Shown: piece by piece, positions 31,245 to 41,455 of the stretch
Layout: each line of letters starts with the position of its first letter
Numbering within the stretch: the first letter of the stretch is position 1
From: Platanthera guangdongensis
Lineage: Eukaryota > Streptophyta > Magnoliopsida > Asparagales > Orchidaceae
NCBI GenBank assembly: GCA_039583875.1
Contig: CM077159.1
Span: 105,363,295 to 105,427,294 of the forward strand
DNA length: 64,000 bases
Direction of reading: 5' to 3'
The notes under the pieces: generated by a model
What the model was told of the DNA's origin: nothing
Database searches by the model: none
What the model saw: the letters and a program-made list of their open reading frames with translations, nothing else
Position numbers and translations under genes: made by a program

Positions 31245-33345
31245 CAAACCTATCCCCCACAGGCGAGCCTTCGGACCTGCTAGCTAGATGAGAGCCTGCG
31301 CAGCGGGTCTACCTGGGGCCGAGCCGAGCTCGGGGTGCCGATGAAGATTCCACAAACCTAACCTAACCTATCCTAACACATCCTAACCTATCCTAACCTA
31401 TCGCCCACAAACCAAACCTATCCCCCACAGGCGAGCCTACTGACCTGCCAGCTAGATGAGAGCCTGCGCAGCGGGTCTACCTGGGGCCGAGCCGAGCTCG
31501 GGGTGCCGATGAAGATTTCAAACCATCCAAACCTATCCCCCACAGGCGAGCCTTCGGACCTGCCAGCTAGATGAGAGCCTGCGCAGCGGGTCTACCTGGG
31601 GCCGAGCCGAGCTCGGGGTGCCGATGAAGATTTCAAACCATCCAAACCTATCCCCCACAGGCGAGCCTTCGGACCTGCCAGCTAGATGAGAGCCTGCGCA
31701 GCGGGTCTACCTGGGGCCGAGCCGAGCTCGGGGTGCCGATGAAGATCTCAAACCATCCAAACCTATCCCCCACAGGCGAGCCTTCGGACCTGCCAGCTAG
31801 ATGAGAGCCTGCGCAGCGGGTCTACCTGGGGCCGAGCCGAGCTCGGGGTGCCGATGAAGATCTCAAACCATCCAAACCTATCCCCCACAGGCGAGCCTTC
31901 GGACCTGCCAGCTAGATGAGAGCCTGCGCAGCGGGTCTACCTGGGGCCGAGCCGAGCTCGGGGTGCCGATGAAGATTTCAAACCATCCAAACCTATCCCC
32001 ACAGGCGAGCCTTCGGACCTGCCAGCTAGATGAGAGCCTGCGCAGCGGGTCTACCTGGGGCCGAGCCGAGCTCGGGGTGCCGATGAAGATCTCAAACCAT
32101 CCAAACCTATCCCCCACAGGCGAGCCTTCGGACCTGCCAGCTAGATGAGAGCCTGCGCAGCGGGTCTACCTGGGGCCGAGCCGAGCTCGGGGTGCCGATG
32201 AAGATTTCAAACCATCCAAACCTATCCCCCACAGGCGAGCCTTCGGACCTGCCAGCTAGATGAGAGCCTGCGCAGCGGGTCTACCTGGGGCCGAGCCGAG
32301 CTCGGGGTGCCGATGAAGATCTCAAACCATCCAAACCTATCCCCCACAGGCGAGCCTTCGGACCTGCCAGCTAGATGAGAGCCTGCGCAGCGGGTCTACC
32401 TGGGGCCGAGCCGAGCTCGGGGTGCCGATGAAGATTTCAAACCATCCAAACCTATCCCCCACAGGCGAGCCTTCGGACCTGCCAGCTAGATGAGAGCCTG
32501 CGCAGCGGGTCTACCTGGGGCCGAGCCGAGCTCGGGGTGCCGATGAAGATCTCAAACCATCCAAACCTATCCCCCACAGGCGAGCCTTCGGACCTGCCAG
32601 CTAGATGAGAGCCTGCGCAGCGGGTCTACCTGGGGCCGAGCCGAGCTCGGGGTGCCGATGAAGATTTCAAACCATCCAAACCTATCCCCCACAGGCGAGC
32701 CTTCGGACCTGCCAGCTAGATGAGAGCCTGCGCAGCGGGTCTACCTGGGGCCGAGCCGAGCTCGGGGTGCCGATGAAGATCTCAAACCATCCAAACCTAT
32801 CCCCCACAGGCGAGCCTTCGGACCTGCCAGCTAGATGAGAGCCTGCGCAGCGGGTCTACCTGGGGCCGAGCCGAGCTCGGGGTGCCGATGAAGATCTTCA
32901 AACCATCCAAACCTATCCCCCACAGGCGAGCCTTCGGACCTGCCAGCTAGATGAGAGCCTGCGCAGCGGGTCTACCTGGGGCCGAGCCGAGCTCGGGGTG
33001 CCGATGAAGATCTCAAACCATCCAAACCTATCCCCCACAGGCGAGCCTTCGGACCTGCCAGCTAGATGAGAGCCTGCGCAGCGGGTCTACCTGGGGCCGA
33101 GCCGAGCTCGGGGTGCCGATGAAGATTTCAAACCATCCAAACCTATCCCCCACAGGCGAGCCTTCGGACCTGCCAGCTAGATGAGAGCCTGCGCAGCGGG
33201 TCTACCTGGGGCCGAGCCGAGCTCGGGGTGCCGATGAAGATCTCAAACCATCCAAACCTATCCCCCACAGGCGAGCCTTCGGACCTGCCAGCTAGATGAG
33301 AGCCTGCGCAGCGGGTCTACCTGGGGCCGAGCCGAGCTCGGGGTA
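31245..33345. repeat. 115-bp tandem repeat array, 18 copies
   Basis: Unit starts CCTATCCCCCACAGGCGAGC and contains the palindrome CCGAGCTCGG. The anchor GCGAGCC occurs at 31263, 31431, 31546 and then every 114-116 bp to 33271. The first units are divergent with CCTAAC filler; later ones are nearly identical. From 31971 the units mostly alternate between GAAGATTTC and GAAGATCTC, indicating dimer-wise expansion. It lies in the 3' untranslated part of the Tat element, a place known to seed satellite DNA. The ORFs in it are artefacts. Confidence 0.95.
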
Positions 33346-33460
33346 TCACAAAACATTCAACTATATTATGCCATGGAAAATTCGGCACTAGCTAAAGGAG
33401 AATCAAGTGGTATAATATAACAAGTTTAATCTTAAGATACATGGTTACATCCTTCCCCCC

Positions 33461-33901
33461 TCAGGGGTAGAAGCGTTTCAGATCATCACCACTCCAAGTG
33501 TGGCTTAGGGCTCTTCCCTCCACGTCCTGGAGGTAGTATCCCCCTGTTCCGAGGACTTCCTTCACTATGTATGGACCTTCCCAGTTCGGGTGGAGCTTAC
33601 CCACGGGAGCCGATCTTCCTGCCGCGTCGACCTTTCTCAGCACCAGATCCCCTTCTGCGAACTGCTTGACCCTGACGTGCTTGTCAAAATGCTTGGCCAT
33701 CCGTCGCTTGACTTCTTCTTGCCTGATAGCCGCCACGTCTTGCAGTTCCTCCATCATATCTAACGAGAGGCGCTGCCCCTCTTCATTTTCCACCCTCCAA
33801 GCCTCGTCACCTTCGCCCGCGGCTGTGACTCGCGGGGACCGGACCTCAAACTCCACCGTAGGACGCTTCACACCCATGAGAGAGCTTGAAGGGGGTCTCA
33901 C
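33461..33901 (-). pseudogene. Integrase C-terminal domain, Tat element
   Basis: Contains EEVKRRMAKHFDKHVR, FAEGDLVLRKV, KLHPNWEGPYIVKEV and GYYLQDVEG, ending DDLKRFYP. It is the natural end of pol but is shifted out of frame from the upstream ORF by a one-base indel near 33880. 33346-33460 beyond the stop shows nothing. Confidence 0.88.
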
Positions 33902-35950
33902 CAGTGGCCGTGTTCGGAGTCGTTCGTAGTGCCCACAGGACCGATGGGAGCTGTTCCACCCAATTTCCCTTCAAGTTTTCCACCTTCTTCTTTAGTAGAT
34001 TTACAATGATTTTGTTTGCTGCTTCCACTTGGCCGTTACTTCGAGGGTGATGGACGGAGGCAAACCGGAGATCTATTCCCAGTTGAGCGCAGAAGCTGAT
34101 GAACTCCTCGCTGGCAAACTGGGGGCCGTTATCGGTCACTATTGCTTGGGGCAACCCATGTCTACAAATGATCTCTCCCCAGATGAAGTTCCTTATAACC
34201 TGCGAGGTGACCTTGGCTAAGGCTTTAACCTCTAGCCACTTCGAGAAGTAATCAATCATGACCAAGAGGAACCTCCTCTGTCCGCTAGCCGGAGGGAAGG
34301 GCCCAACCAAGTCCATTCCCCAGATAGCAAATGGCCATGGCGCCGTGATACTCCGGAGTCTTTGAGCTGCCAAGAGTTGAAGGGGGGCGTAGAGTTGACA
34401 TTTTTGACACCTCCTTGCAAACTCCATGGCATCCTTTCTTAGGGTGGGCCAGAAGTACCCCTGTCTGACCACCCTGGCCTCCAGTGTCCTTCCTCCAGAG
34501 TGACTGCCGCACTCGCCCGAATGCACCTCCCTTAAAACCTTCGGGATTTCTTCTTCGGTCGCACATCTGGCTAGAAGCCCTGACAACATCTTACGATGCA
34601 GACCCCCCTCCATCATCAAGTAGTGAGCCGCCTTGCGCTTGAAGCTTCTCCCAACCTTGGTCCCCTCGGGCAGTTCACCGGTGGTTAGGAAGGCCACAAA
34701 TGGATCCACCCACGAGGGCTGTCGATCCACCATCATCAGCTCCCCCTCCTCTATAGCCGGTCGGAATAGCTCCGTCAAGGTCCCTCCTACCCGAGGTCCG
34801 AACTTGGCCAGTCGATCGGCGGCTACACTTTCTTCCCTTGGAATATGTTGAATTGAGAAAGACCGAAATCCTCCGATGATCACCCTTACCTTGGAGAGGT
34901 ATCTGATGAGGGTTGGCTCCCTAGTTTCAAACTCTCCCCGGATTTGCGATGTCACTACCTTTGAATCAGTGAAGACTTCTACCTCCTGAATCCCCAGCTC
35001 CTTTGCCAGGCGAAGGCCAGCAATAACAGCCTCATACTCCGCTTGATTGTTGGTCACTGGGAAATGTAAAATGACTGCTTGTTCTATGGTCACCCCCTGG
35101 GGACTCGTCAACACCACCCCCGCCCCTAGGGAGTGCCTTCCTGAGGCCCCATCAACCGTCAACTTCCATGCTTCTCGCGGTTGCTGCTCTTCCCCCTCAA
35201 CCTCAACGACGTAGTCTACTAGAAAGTCCGCCACTGCCTGTGCCTTGATGGAGAGCCTTGGTACAAAGGAGATGTCGAACTCGCTTAGCTCAATGGACCA
35301 CTTAGCCAACCTCCCCGAGTGCTCCACTCCTTCGAAAATCTTGCGGAGGGGGTGGTCGGTCACCACCCTAATCGAATGCGCTTGAAAGTACGGCCGGAGC
35401 TTTCTGGCCGAGATGATCAAGGCATAAGCGAGCTTTTCCAGGATGGGGTAGCGAAGCTCTGCATTTCTCAATATTCGACTGACGTAGTAGATGGGAAGCT
35501 GCTTCTTTCCTTCTTCTCTTACTAGGACGGAGCTTACCGCCTCCCCCCCTACTCCGAGGTATAAGGTCAAGTCCTCCCCATCCTTTGGGCTCTGAAGGAG
35601 GGGAGCCTGAGAGAGTTGCCTTTTCAGCCCTTGGAAAGCCTCTTCGCACTCGGCCGTCCATTCGAACCTTTGATTTCCCCGCAGCACTTTAAAGAATGAA
35701 GAACACTTGTCTCCCGCCCGGGAGAGGAACCTGCTTAGCCCAGCCAGCTTGCCTGTCAAGCGCTGGACCTCCTTGACGTCGCGAGGTGACTCCAAATCCA
35801 GGATGGCCTTGACTTTGTCCGGGTTGGGCTCCACTCCTTCCGGAGTCAGGAGATGCCCGAGGAACTTCCCGCGGCTTGCCCCGAAGACACACTTCAGGGG
35901 ATTCAGCCTCATTTTAATCTTCTCAGGGTGGCGAATGTTTCCTCGAGGTC
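33846..35950 (-). CDS. RT end, RNase H, second (archaeal-type) RNase H and integrase core, Tat element
   Basis: Open to the end of the integrase core. RT thumb KMRLNPLKCVFG and LTGKLAGLSRFLSRAG are followed by the first RNase H, which appears degenerate (LYLGVGGEAVSSVLV, VVTDHPLRKIF). The second RNase H has WKLTVDGASGRHSLGAGVVL, NNQAEYEAVIAGL and VFTDSKVVTSQIRGEFE, the acquired domain typical of Tat. Integrase has HSGECGSHSGGRTL...CQKCQ, then catalytic WGMDLVGPF, IVTDNGPQF and HPRSNGQVEAANK, all intact. Frame breaks lie at both ends (near 35925 and 33880). Confidence 0.9.
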
Positions 35951-36826
35951 TTGCAAGTGTGAAATTATGCATTTGCTTTTGATCATTAAGTCGTCGACGT
36001 AGACCTCCAAGTTCCTCCCCCTCTGATCCCGGAAGACCCGATCCATCATGCGCTGATAGGTAGCCCCTGCGTTCTTTAACCCAAAGGGCATCATCTTGTA
36101 GCTGAAGCACCCCTCCCTTGTGATGAAGGACACATCCTTGGTGTCAGGAGGGTGCATCCGGATTTGGTGGTAACCTGAAAAAGCATCTAAAAAACTCATG
36201 ACAGAAAAACCGACGGCTGAATCAACCAGCGCGTCGATCCGAGGCAGGGGGTAGCAATCCTTAGGGCACGATTTATTCAGTAAAGAAAAGTCTACACACA
36301 TCCTCCATTTACCACATCCTTTTTTTACCATTACCACATTGGAGATCCAGCCTGGATATTGGATCTCTGAGATGAAGCCCGCCTCCAGGAGCTTTTTGAC
36401 CTCCTCGCGAATGGGCTTCTCCAGCTTGGTGGCGATGGCCCTCATCTTCTGACGGATGGGGCGGGCGCGGGGATCCAGGTTCAGGCGGTGGCAGGCTACG
36501 TCGGCGTCGATGCCGGGCATGTCCGCCGCGCTCCAAGCGAAGATGTCAATGTTGCTTTGGATGCAAGCTCGCACCTGCTCCCGGGCCTCAAGACTCAACC
36601 CCCCGCTGATCCGCACCCTTTGCACCTCTCCTGCTTTGGTGAAGACCTCCATCTCTACCACTTCTTCAGCCGGTTCCAGCCGCGACTGTTCCCATCCGAT
36701 CCTCGCATCTTCCTCGAGCTCCGGCTCTCCTTCTTCCTCCTCGATCTCCATCGCCTCCACCCCTCTCTGCTGCTGCTGCTCGGCTCCTACCCCCTCGGGA
36801 ACCTCCCCCTCGACTTCCTCTGCCAC
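35909..36826 (-). pseudogene. Reverse transcriptase N-terminal and catalytic part, Tat element
   Basis: FAWSAADMPGIDADVACHRL, VVMVKKGCGKWRMCVDFSLL, YPLPRIDALVDS, MMPFGLKNAGATYQRM and catalytic VYVDDLMIKS are all in place. The frame ends right after LEETFATLRRLK, where the neighbouring frame continues KIKMRLNPLKC, so a single-base indel near 35925 splits RT. Confidence 0.9.
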
Positions 36827-38046
36827 TTCCCCCCTACTTCCATCGCCCCTTCCGGGCTTTCCTGCTCCTCGTTCACCCGGACCCTCTGCACATCCTCTCG
36901 CGGCTTCCCTGTCTCTCCTTCTCCGACTTCCTCTCCAGCTATCTCTCCAGCTTCCTTTCTTACCTCCTCAAGGACCATCTCCTCTTCCTCCGCAACCTCT
37001 TCTAGGGCCGCCATCTCAATCTCCAATTCTTCCGCCTCCGCCATCCATGAAATGGTGTTGACTGCCGTAACGTAACATTGTCTTGCCACCTTCGGGTCCC
37101 CTCTAACCCTGACCTGCACCCCCCCATTGTTGAACTTGAGGCATTGATGGAACGAGGAGGGGACGCAGCGAAAGGCGCTGATGAGGGGACGCCCAAAGAT
37201 GGCGTTGTAGCTGCTCGGGGCGTCCACGATCACGAACCTGCAGTTCCGCGATACGCCCCCCAACCTTACGTGCAACCCTACTCCTCCTTCCACCTCCTTC
37301 CTCTCCCCGGAGAATCCGAACAGAGGTCCGTCCGACGCTAAGACCCTCTTCCCTTCAACCCTCATCTCATCGAAAGCCTTCTTGAAGATGACGTTAACTG
37401 AGCTCCCGTTATCTACCAGTATCCTCGAAACGGTATAGTTCTCCACTGCCGTCTGGATCACCAGGGCGTCGCAGAACGGATCTTCATAGTCTGGCATGTC
37501 CGCTGATGAGAAAGTGATCTTTTCTTCTGGTGGGGGAACCTGGGAGGTTGAGGCTACCCCTCTCCGGTACATGGTTTGAAGGCTCCCCTTACGGGTTGCC
37601 TCAATCCCCACTCCTCCATGAATCACCCCGATTCCTCCCCGGGTCCCCACATCCACCCGGTCTTCACACCTGTCCTCCGCTTCTCCCTGCTGCACCTCCA
37701 CTATCCTCATCGGTGGATCTTGCCTCCCTGTCCCTCTAGCACCCCTCAACTCTAAGAACTCCGGGCAGGTGGCCGTTGCGTGCCCCTCCTCCTGGTGGAA
37801 GTCACAAAACAACAACGCCTCCCCGCCCCTTCTCCCGTCTCCCCTTCCTCTTCTTCCTCCTCGAGCTCCCCTGGCTGCTCCTCTCCCTCTTCCTACTTCC
37901 ATTGCCTCCTGCGGTGGTGGGGGACGATCCCTCGGCTCCTGTCTCCATGCCGGTCGATCGAACCTCCGGGGCTCCCGTAGGTTATCTCTCCCCCGATAGC
38001 CTTCTCCTGGACCTTGGGGGCGACCCTCCTGGGGCCTCCAACCCAA
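36787..38046 (-). pseudogene. Gag zinc-binding end and aspartic protease, Tat element
   Basis: An Arg/Gly-rich segment (GRGRGAARGARGGRRGRGD), then the Tat-type C-x2-FHxxxGHxTxxC knuckle, then protease ILVDNGSSVNVIF, where DNG replaces the usual DTG/DSG, and SYNAIFGRPLI. A long acidic linker ends in a frameshift near 36800 into RT. Frame also differs from gag (break near 38080). Confidence 0.85.
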
Positions 38047-38113
38047 CCGGTTGACCGGCTCCCGGGCCCCCCAACCCTGCTGCTGCCCAAACCTTCGGGG
38101 CTCCTCCCTTCTC

Positions 38114-39169
38114 CTATCTTCTCTCAGCTCCCTCTGCTCTCTTGATTCCTTCTGTCTTACCTGCTGCTGGTTCTTTCCCGTCCTCTTCTGCTAGCTTGGC
38201 CAACTTCCTGGCGAATGCTGAGTTTGCTCTCTCGAAATCAATCTCCTTTGCCGCCCTCTCCATGAGCTCCTCAAAGGAGAGGGGGGGCATCCTCTTCAAC
38301 TCCATGCTAAAAAATCCCGGTCTCAGCCCCAGGGTGAAGGCCAACATCAGCGCGTACCCTGGAACCTCCTGGACCAGAAGGATCTCTTCCTGGAACCGGT
38401 CGACATAATGACCCAACGTCTCATCCGGCCTCTGCCTCACGGCAAACAGACACTCTGCTTCCTTCTTTCGCTTCTTTGAGGTTGAGAACCTCAACAGAAA
38501 ACTTCTCCGCAGATCTTCAAAACAGTAGATTGACCTTGCTGGCAACTGGTGGAACCAGTCCCGAGCTTTCTCTTTCAACGTGATGGCGAACAGCCGGCAC
38601 TTGAAGGCGTCTGTCATCTGCCTTATTGACACAACGTCTTCAAACCACTGTACGTGCTGCACCGGGTCATCTTTCCCTGAGTAGTAGGACATGTCGGGCT
38701 CCCGGAACCCCTCCGGTACCGGAGCCGAGATGATGAGCTCGCTAAACGGGCTCTCGCCCCCTGCCTGGCGAGAGGGCACGTCTCGCGGCCTCGGCTGGCT
38801 CGCCCGATCCGCGAGACCGTGCCCTGGGAAGAGTTCCCGCACCGCCGCCTCCTTCTCGCCTGGCTCCGTCAATGCCTCCTTGCCCGGGCGGTGGCTCTGG
38901 CCTGGGAATAGCTCCCGCGCGGCCAGATCTCTCTCGCCAGCCTCGCCCGGGACCTCCTTTCCTGGGCGCTGCCCTGGGGCGTTCTCGCCCAAGAGCGGAA
39001 CCTCTTCTATCGGGACCTGAGGGGTGGCCCACTCGCCTCTCGCCGAGAAGGCCAAGCTGATCGTCTGCAGAACCTCTCGCCTGAACTCATCCAGCATCCT
39101 CTTCGTCGCTTCCTCTCCCCGGGTGGGGGAGCCTCCAGAACCTGACCCTTCACCTTCACCTCCAGCCAT
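38114..39169 (-). CDS. Gag of the Tat element
   Basis: 351 codons from ATG 39169, 59 nt inside the 5' LTR edge. A Gly/Ser-rich start, a low-complexity Arg/Glu/Pro stretch rich in GEK and ELFPG repeats encoded by GCGAGA words, then the retrotransposon Gag domain (MSYYSGKDDPVQHVQWFEDV, FAITLKEKARDWFHQLPARS, RRSFLLRF, RPDETLGHYVDRFQEEIL, PLSFEELMERAAKEID). Ends in a basic tail; the knuckle region is in the next frame. Confidence 0.88.
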   Translation of the reverse strand: MAGGEGEGSGSGGSPTRGEEATKRMLDEFRREVLQTISLAFSARGEWATPQVPIEEVPLLGENAPGQRPGKEVPGEAGERDLAARELFPGQSHRPGKEALTEPGEKEAAVRELFPGHGLADRASQPRPRDVPSRQAGGESPFSELIISAPVPEGFREPDMSYYSGKDDPVQHVQWFEDVVSIRQMTDAFKCRLFAITLKEKARDWFHQLPARSIYCFEDLRRSFLLRFSTSKKRKKEAECLFAVRQRPDETLGHYVDRFQEEILLVQEVPGYALMLAFTLGLRPGFFSMELKRMPPLSFEELMERAAKEIDFERANSAFARKLAKLAEEDGKEPAAGKTEGIKRAEGAERR

Positions 39170-39205
39170 GGGACAAAACTCAAGGCTTTCTTGAATCGGC
39201 TGCCT

Positions 39206-39223
39206 TCCACGCTCACCGCACCA
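39206..39223 (-). promoter_or_regulatory. Candidate primer-binding site of the Tat element
   Basis: TGGTGCGGTGAGCGTGGA starts four bases inside the 5' LTR and begins with the TGG expected opposite a tRNA CCA end. I cannot assign the tRNA. Confidence 0.5.
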
Positions 39224-39227
39224 GAAC

Positions 39228-39925
39228 TGTTGAAGCCAAATTTGACCTCAACTGAAGTTCGAAGAAAAAGGGGTGCAGCCGAAACCTACTTCTCTCAAGT
39301 CTCACCCCTTGACTGGATTCTAAGGACCTAAGACTGACCCAAAAGCCTCAGCAGGGAGGTCCCACCTCACACCCGGAAGATCTCTGAGAGCTTCCCCTCC
39401 AAAGCCAAAGCTGGGCTAGGAGCTCCTCAGAAAGCACTAGAATTCCGGAGACAATGATCGCTTGCTTTCTAAGGAGCCCTTATGGGTCTATTTATAACAT
39501 TTTGCTGTCCTGAATTTACTGAAAAGCCCCTAGTTGGTCTGCCAATAGACGAATCCCGCTGTTTTCCTGAGGGTACTGAAGTAATTTCTCCTGAGGGCAA
39601 TTAAGACATTCCTTCAAAGGCCCTGGGCCCCACTCGGCGAGAACTCGGCGGGAACTATGCCGAGACCCTTCTGCCCAGGGTATGGCGCGACCGTTCTCGC
39701 TTGGCTTAGGCGAGAACCCTTTGAGATAGGAGCTTGGTTTGGGCGAGAGTGCTTCTGCGCGGCCCGCGCTTGGCGTTCTCGGCCCACGATTTCTCTCTTA
39801 TAGCACCCGGCGAGAGCGTTCCCGCCTTCTGTGGGCGAGATCCCCCTGAGGGCGGGACCACTTTGGTTAACCCTCCTGCGACCATTGTGCCTCCTTGTCT
39901 GGCTCAGCGAATATGGGGTTGTACA
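39228..39925 (-). repeat. 5' LTR of the Tat element
   Basis: 698 bp, the same length and by eye the same sequence as 25783-26480. TATA at 39496-39488. Followed by the CTATA target duplication. Confidence 0.95.
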
Positions 39926-39930
39926 CTATA

Positions 39931-41366
39931 TTCATCAATTAACTGATGAATATCTCCTTCAGATTCAGACCCACCCACATCACTTGATGTAGATGTATCT
40001 GATTCTGACTCAGTACTATAAATTGAACTAGAAGAATAACTTTGTACCTTACATGGTCCAGGCTGATCCTGGTTCTTGTCTCCTTAAGATAAAGCCATCA
40101 GTCCCTTGCAATGATGGTCCTCATGCTCATAAATTGAGTTCATTAGCTACATGAACTCATCTTCTTCCTCTTCAGCAAATAATCCAATGTAGGCTTCAGC
40201 TTCTGATTCTGTTTCTGAAGATGACTGATCTGTCAGACTCTTGTCTTTCTTAGCAACAAAGGACTTTTCCTTTTTGCTCTTAACCTGAGTCTTCTTTTTG
40301 TCAGCTGACTCCTTCCTCTTTTCAGGACACTCAGCCACTACATGTCCCTGTCTATTGCAGCAATAACACACAATTTTTGAAGAGGTAGCTTTGCTTGGCT
40401 TGGACCTGCTTCTGTCATTCCTTGATGACTTTCTTTTCTGATAGTAGTCATCTTTTGGCTGAGAAGTGGAAGGCTTAGACCTCCACTGCTTCTTCTTCAG
40501 AAAGTTTTGAAAATGTCTAGTAAAAGCAGCAAAGTCTTCATCACTTTCAATGCTATCTGAATTCTTGCTATCTGAATTATCTGTGACAGCCTCAACAATT
40601 AATTGAGGTGGAGATGGAGACTTGCTTCTATACTTCTTAGTGGCTTCAGTCTTGAAGGCCACAGACTTTTCCTTGTGCTCCACTCTAGTATTCTTCTCTT
40701 CCTCCTTTCTAGCCATTAACTGCATCTCATAAGATAGCAGTTTTCCAAACAAAATTGGAGGAGGTATATCAGCTAGTTTGTCCACTTCCCTAATGACACA
40801 AATCTTGGTGTCCCAGTCCTTAGTTAGAGATCTTAAGAACTTGTAATTCAGCTCATAGTTGCTGAAATCGTTTCCATAGGACATCAATTCATTGACTATC
40901 CTATAAAACTTCTTGTAACATTCAGTAATGTTATCAGACTTTCCTTGTCTGAAGCTTTCATATTCCTGATTTAACAAAGACTTCCTATCTTATCTTACTT
41001 CCTCTGAGCCCTCCATATAGACTATTAATGTGTCCCACATTTCTTTAGAGGTTTTACAATGAATTAAGTTCTGAAATGTTGCATCATCAATGACACTAAC
41101 ATTTATATTCTGGGCTCTCTTGTCTATAGTGGCTAGAATGATTTCATCTTTAGTCATTTTAGAGAAGTCCTTGGGATTTTTCTGATTTGCATCTAGAATG
41201 GATACCTTCATTGGCACATATGGGCCTTCCTTGACTGTAATATATATCCTTGGGTCAGAAGCTTCCATAAAGAGTCTAACACTCTCTTCCATATGCCAAA
41301 TATCTCTTTTCTACATATTGGCAATTTCATGGACCCCAGCTCTTTGTGATTCTCACTAGAAGCCAT
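39931..41366 (-). pseudogene. Gag N-terminal part of SIRE-A with first zinc knuckle
   Basis: Starts at ATG 41366 (MASSENHKELGSMKLP). A frameshift lies near IWKE (about 41290), then SVRLFMEASDPRIYI, TFQNLIHCKTSKEMWDTL, an in-frame TAA at 40992-40990, LNQEYESFRQGKSDNI, MSYGNDFSNYELNYKFLRSL, a Lys/Ser-rich region and knuckle CYCCNRQGHVVAEC. An acidic ETESEAEAYIGLFAEEEEDEF follows, then stops near 40147 and 40085. Cut by Tat at 39930. Confidence 0.88.
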
Positions 41367-41434
41367 TTTCTTGATTCTTGTTTGTTCTGATTCTGCCTAC
41401 AGATCTTACTCAGACTGTTAAGTCCATTTTTGAG

Positions 41435-41453
41435 CAACCTCGCTTTGATACCA
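41435..41453 (-). promoter_or_regulatory. Primer-binding site, initiator tRNA-Met, SIRE-A
   Basis: TGGTATCAAAGCGAGGTTG, two bases inside the 5' LTR; one mismatch in the core to TGGTATCAGAGC. Confidence 0.85.
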
Positions 41454-41455
41454 CT

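Larger units (their letters stand above)
25783..39925 (-). mobile_element. Tat-lineage Ty3/gypsy element with antisense genes
   Basis: 14,143 bp. The 698-bp LTRs at 25783-26480 and 39228-39925 are identical as far as I can see, and a perfect TSD CTATA flanks them (25778-25782, 39926-39930). It has minus-strand gag, a zinc-binding C-x2-FH region, protease, RT, two RNase H domains and integrase; the second RNase H before integrase is the Tat hallmark. Between pol and the 3' LTR are a 115-bp tandem array and two antisense (plus-strand) spliced genes. It is the youngest insertion here, yet the sense gag-pol has about four frameshifts. Confidence 0.95.

Noticed and set aside
31360..31420. CCTAACCTAT-type repeats resembling telomere sequence
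   Set aside because: Not the plant CCCTAAA unit and irregular; it is filler in the first divergent array units.
31245..33345. CRISPR-like regular repeats
   Set aside because: 115-bp head-to-tail units without unique spacers inside a plant retrotransposon; a minisatellite, not CRISPR.
36456..37075. Plus-strand Ser/Pro-rich ORFs opposite Tat protease/RT
   Set aside because: Antisense shadows of GC-rich, Glu-rich coding sequence. Unlike the 26.6-30.7 kb antisense genes they have no TATA, introns or independent domain.
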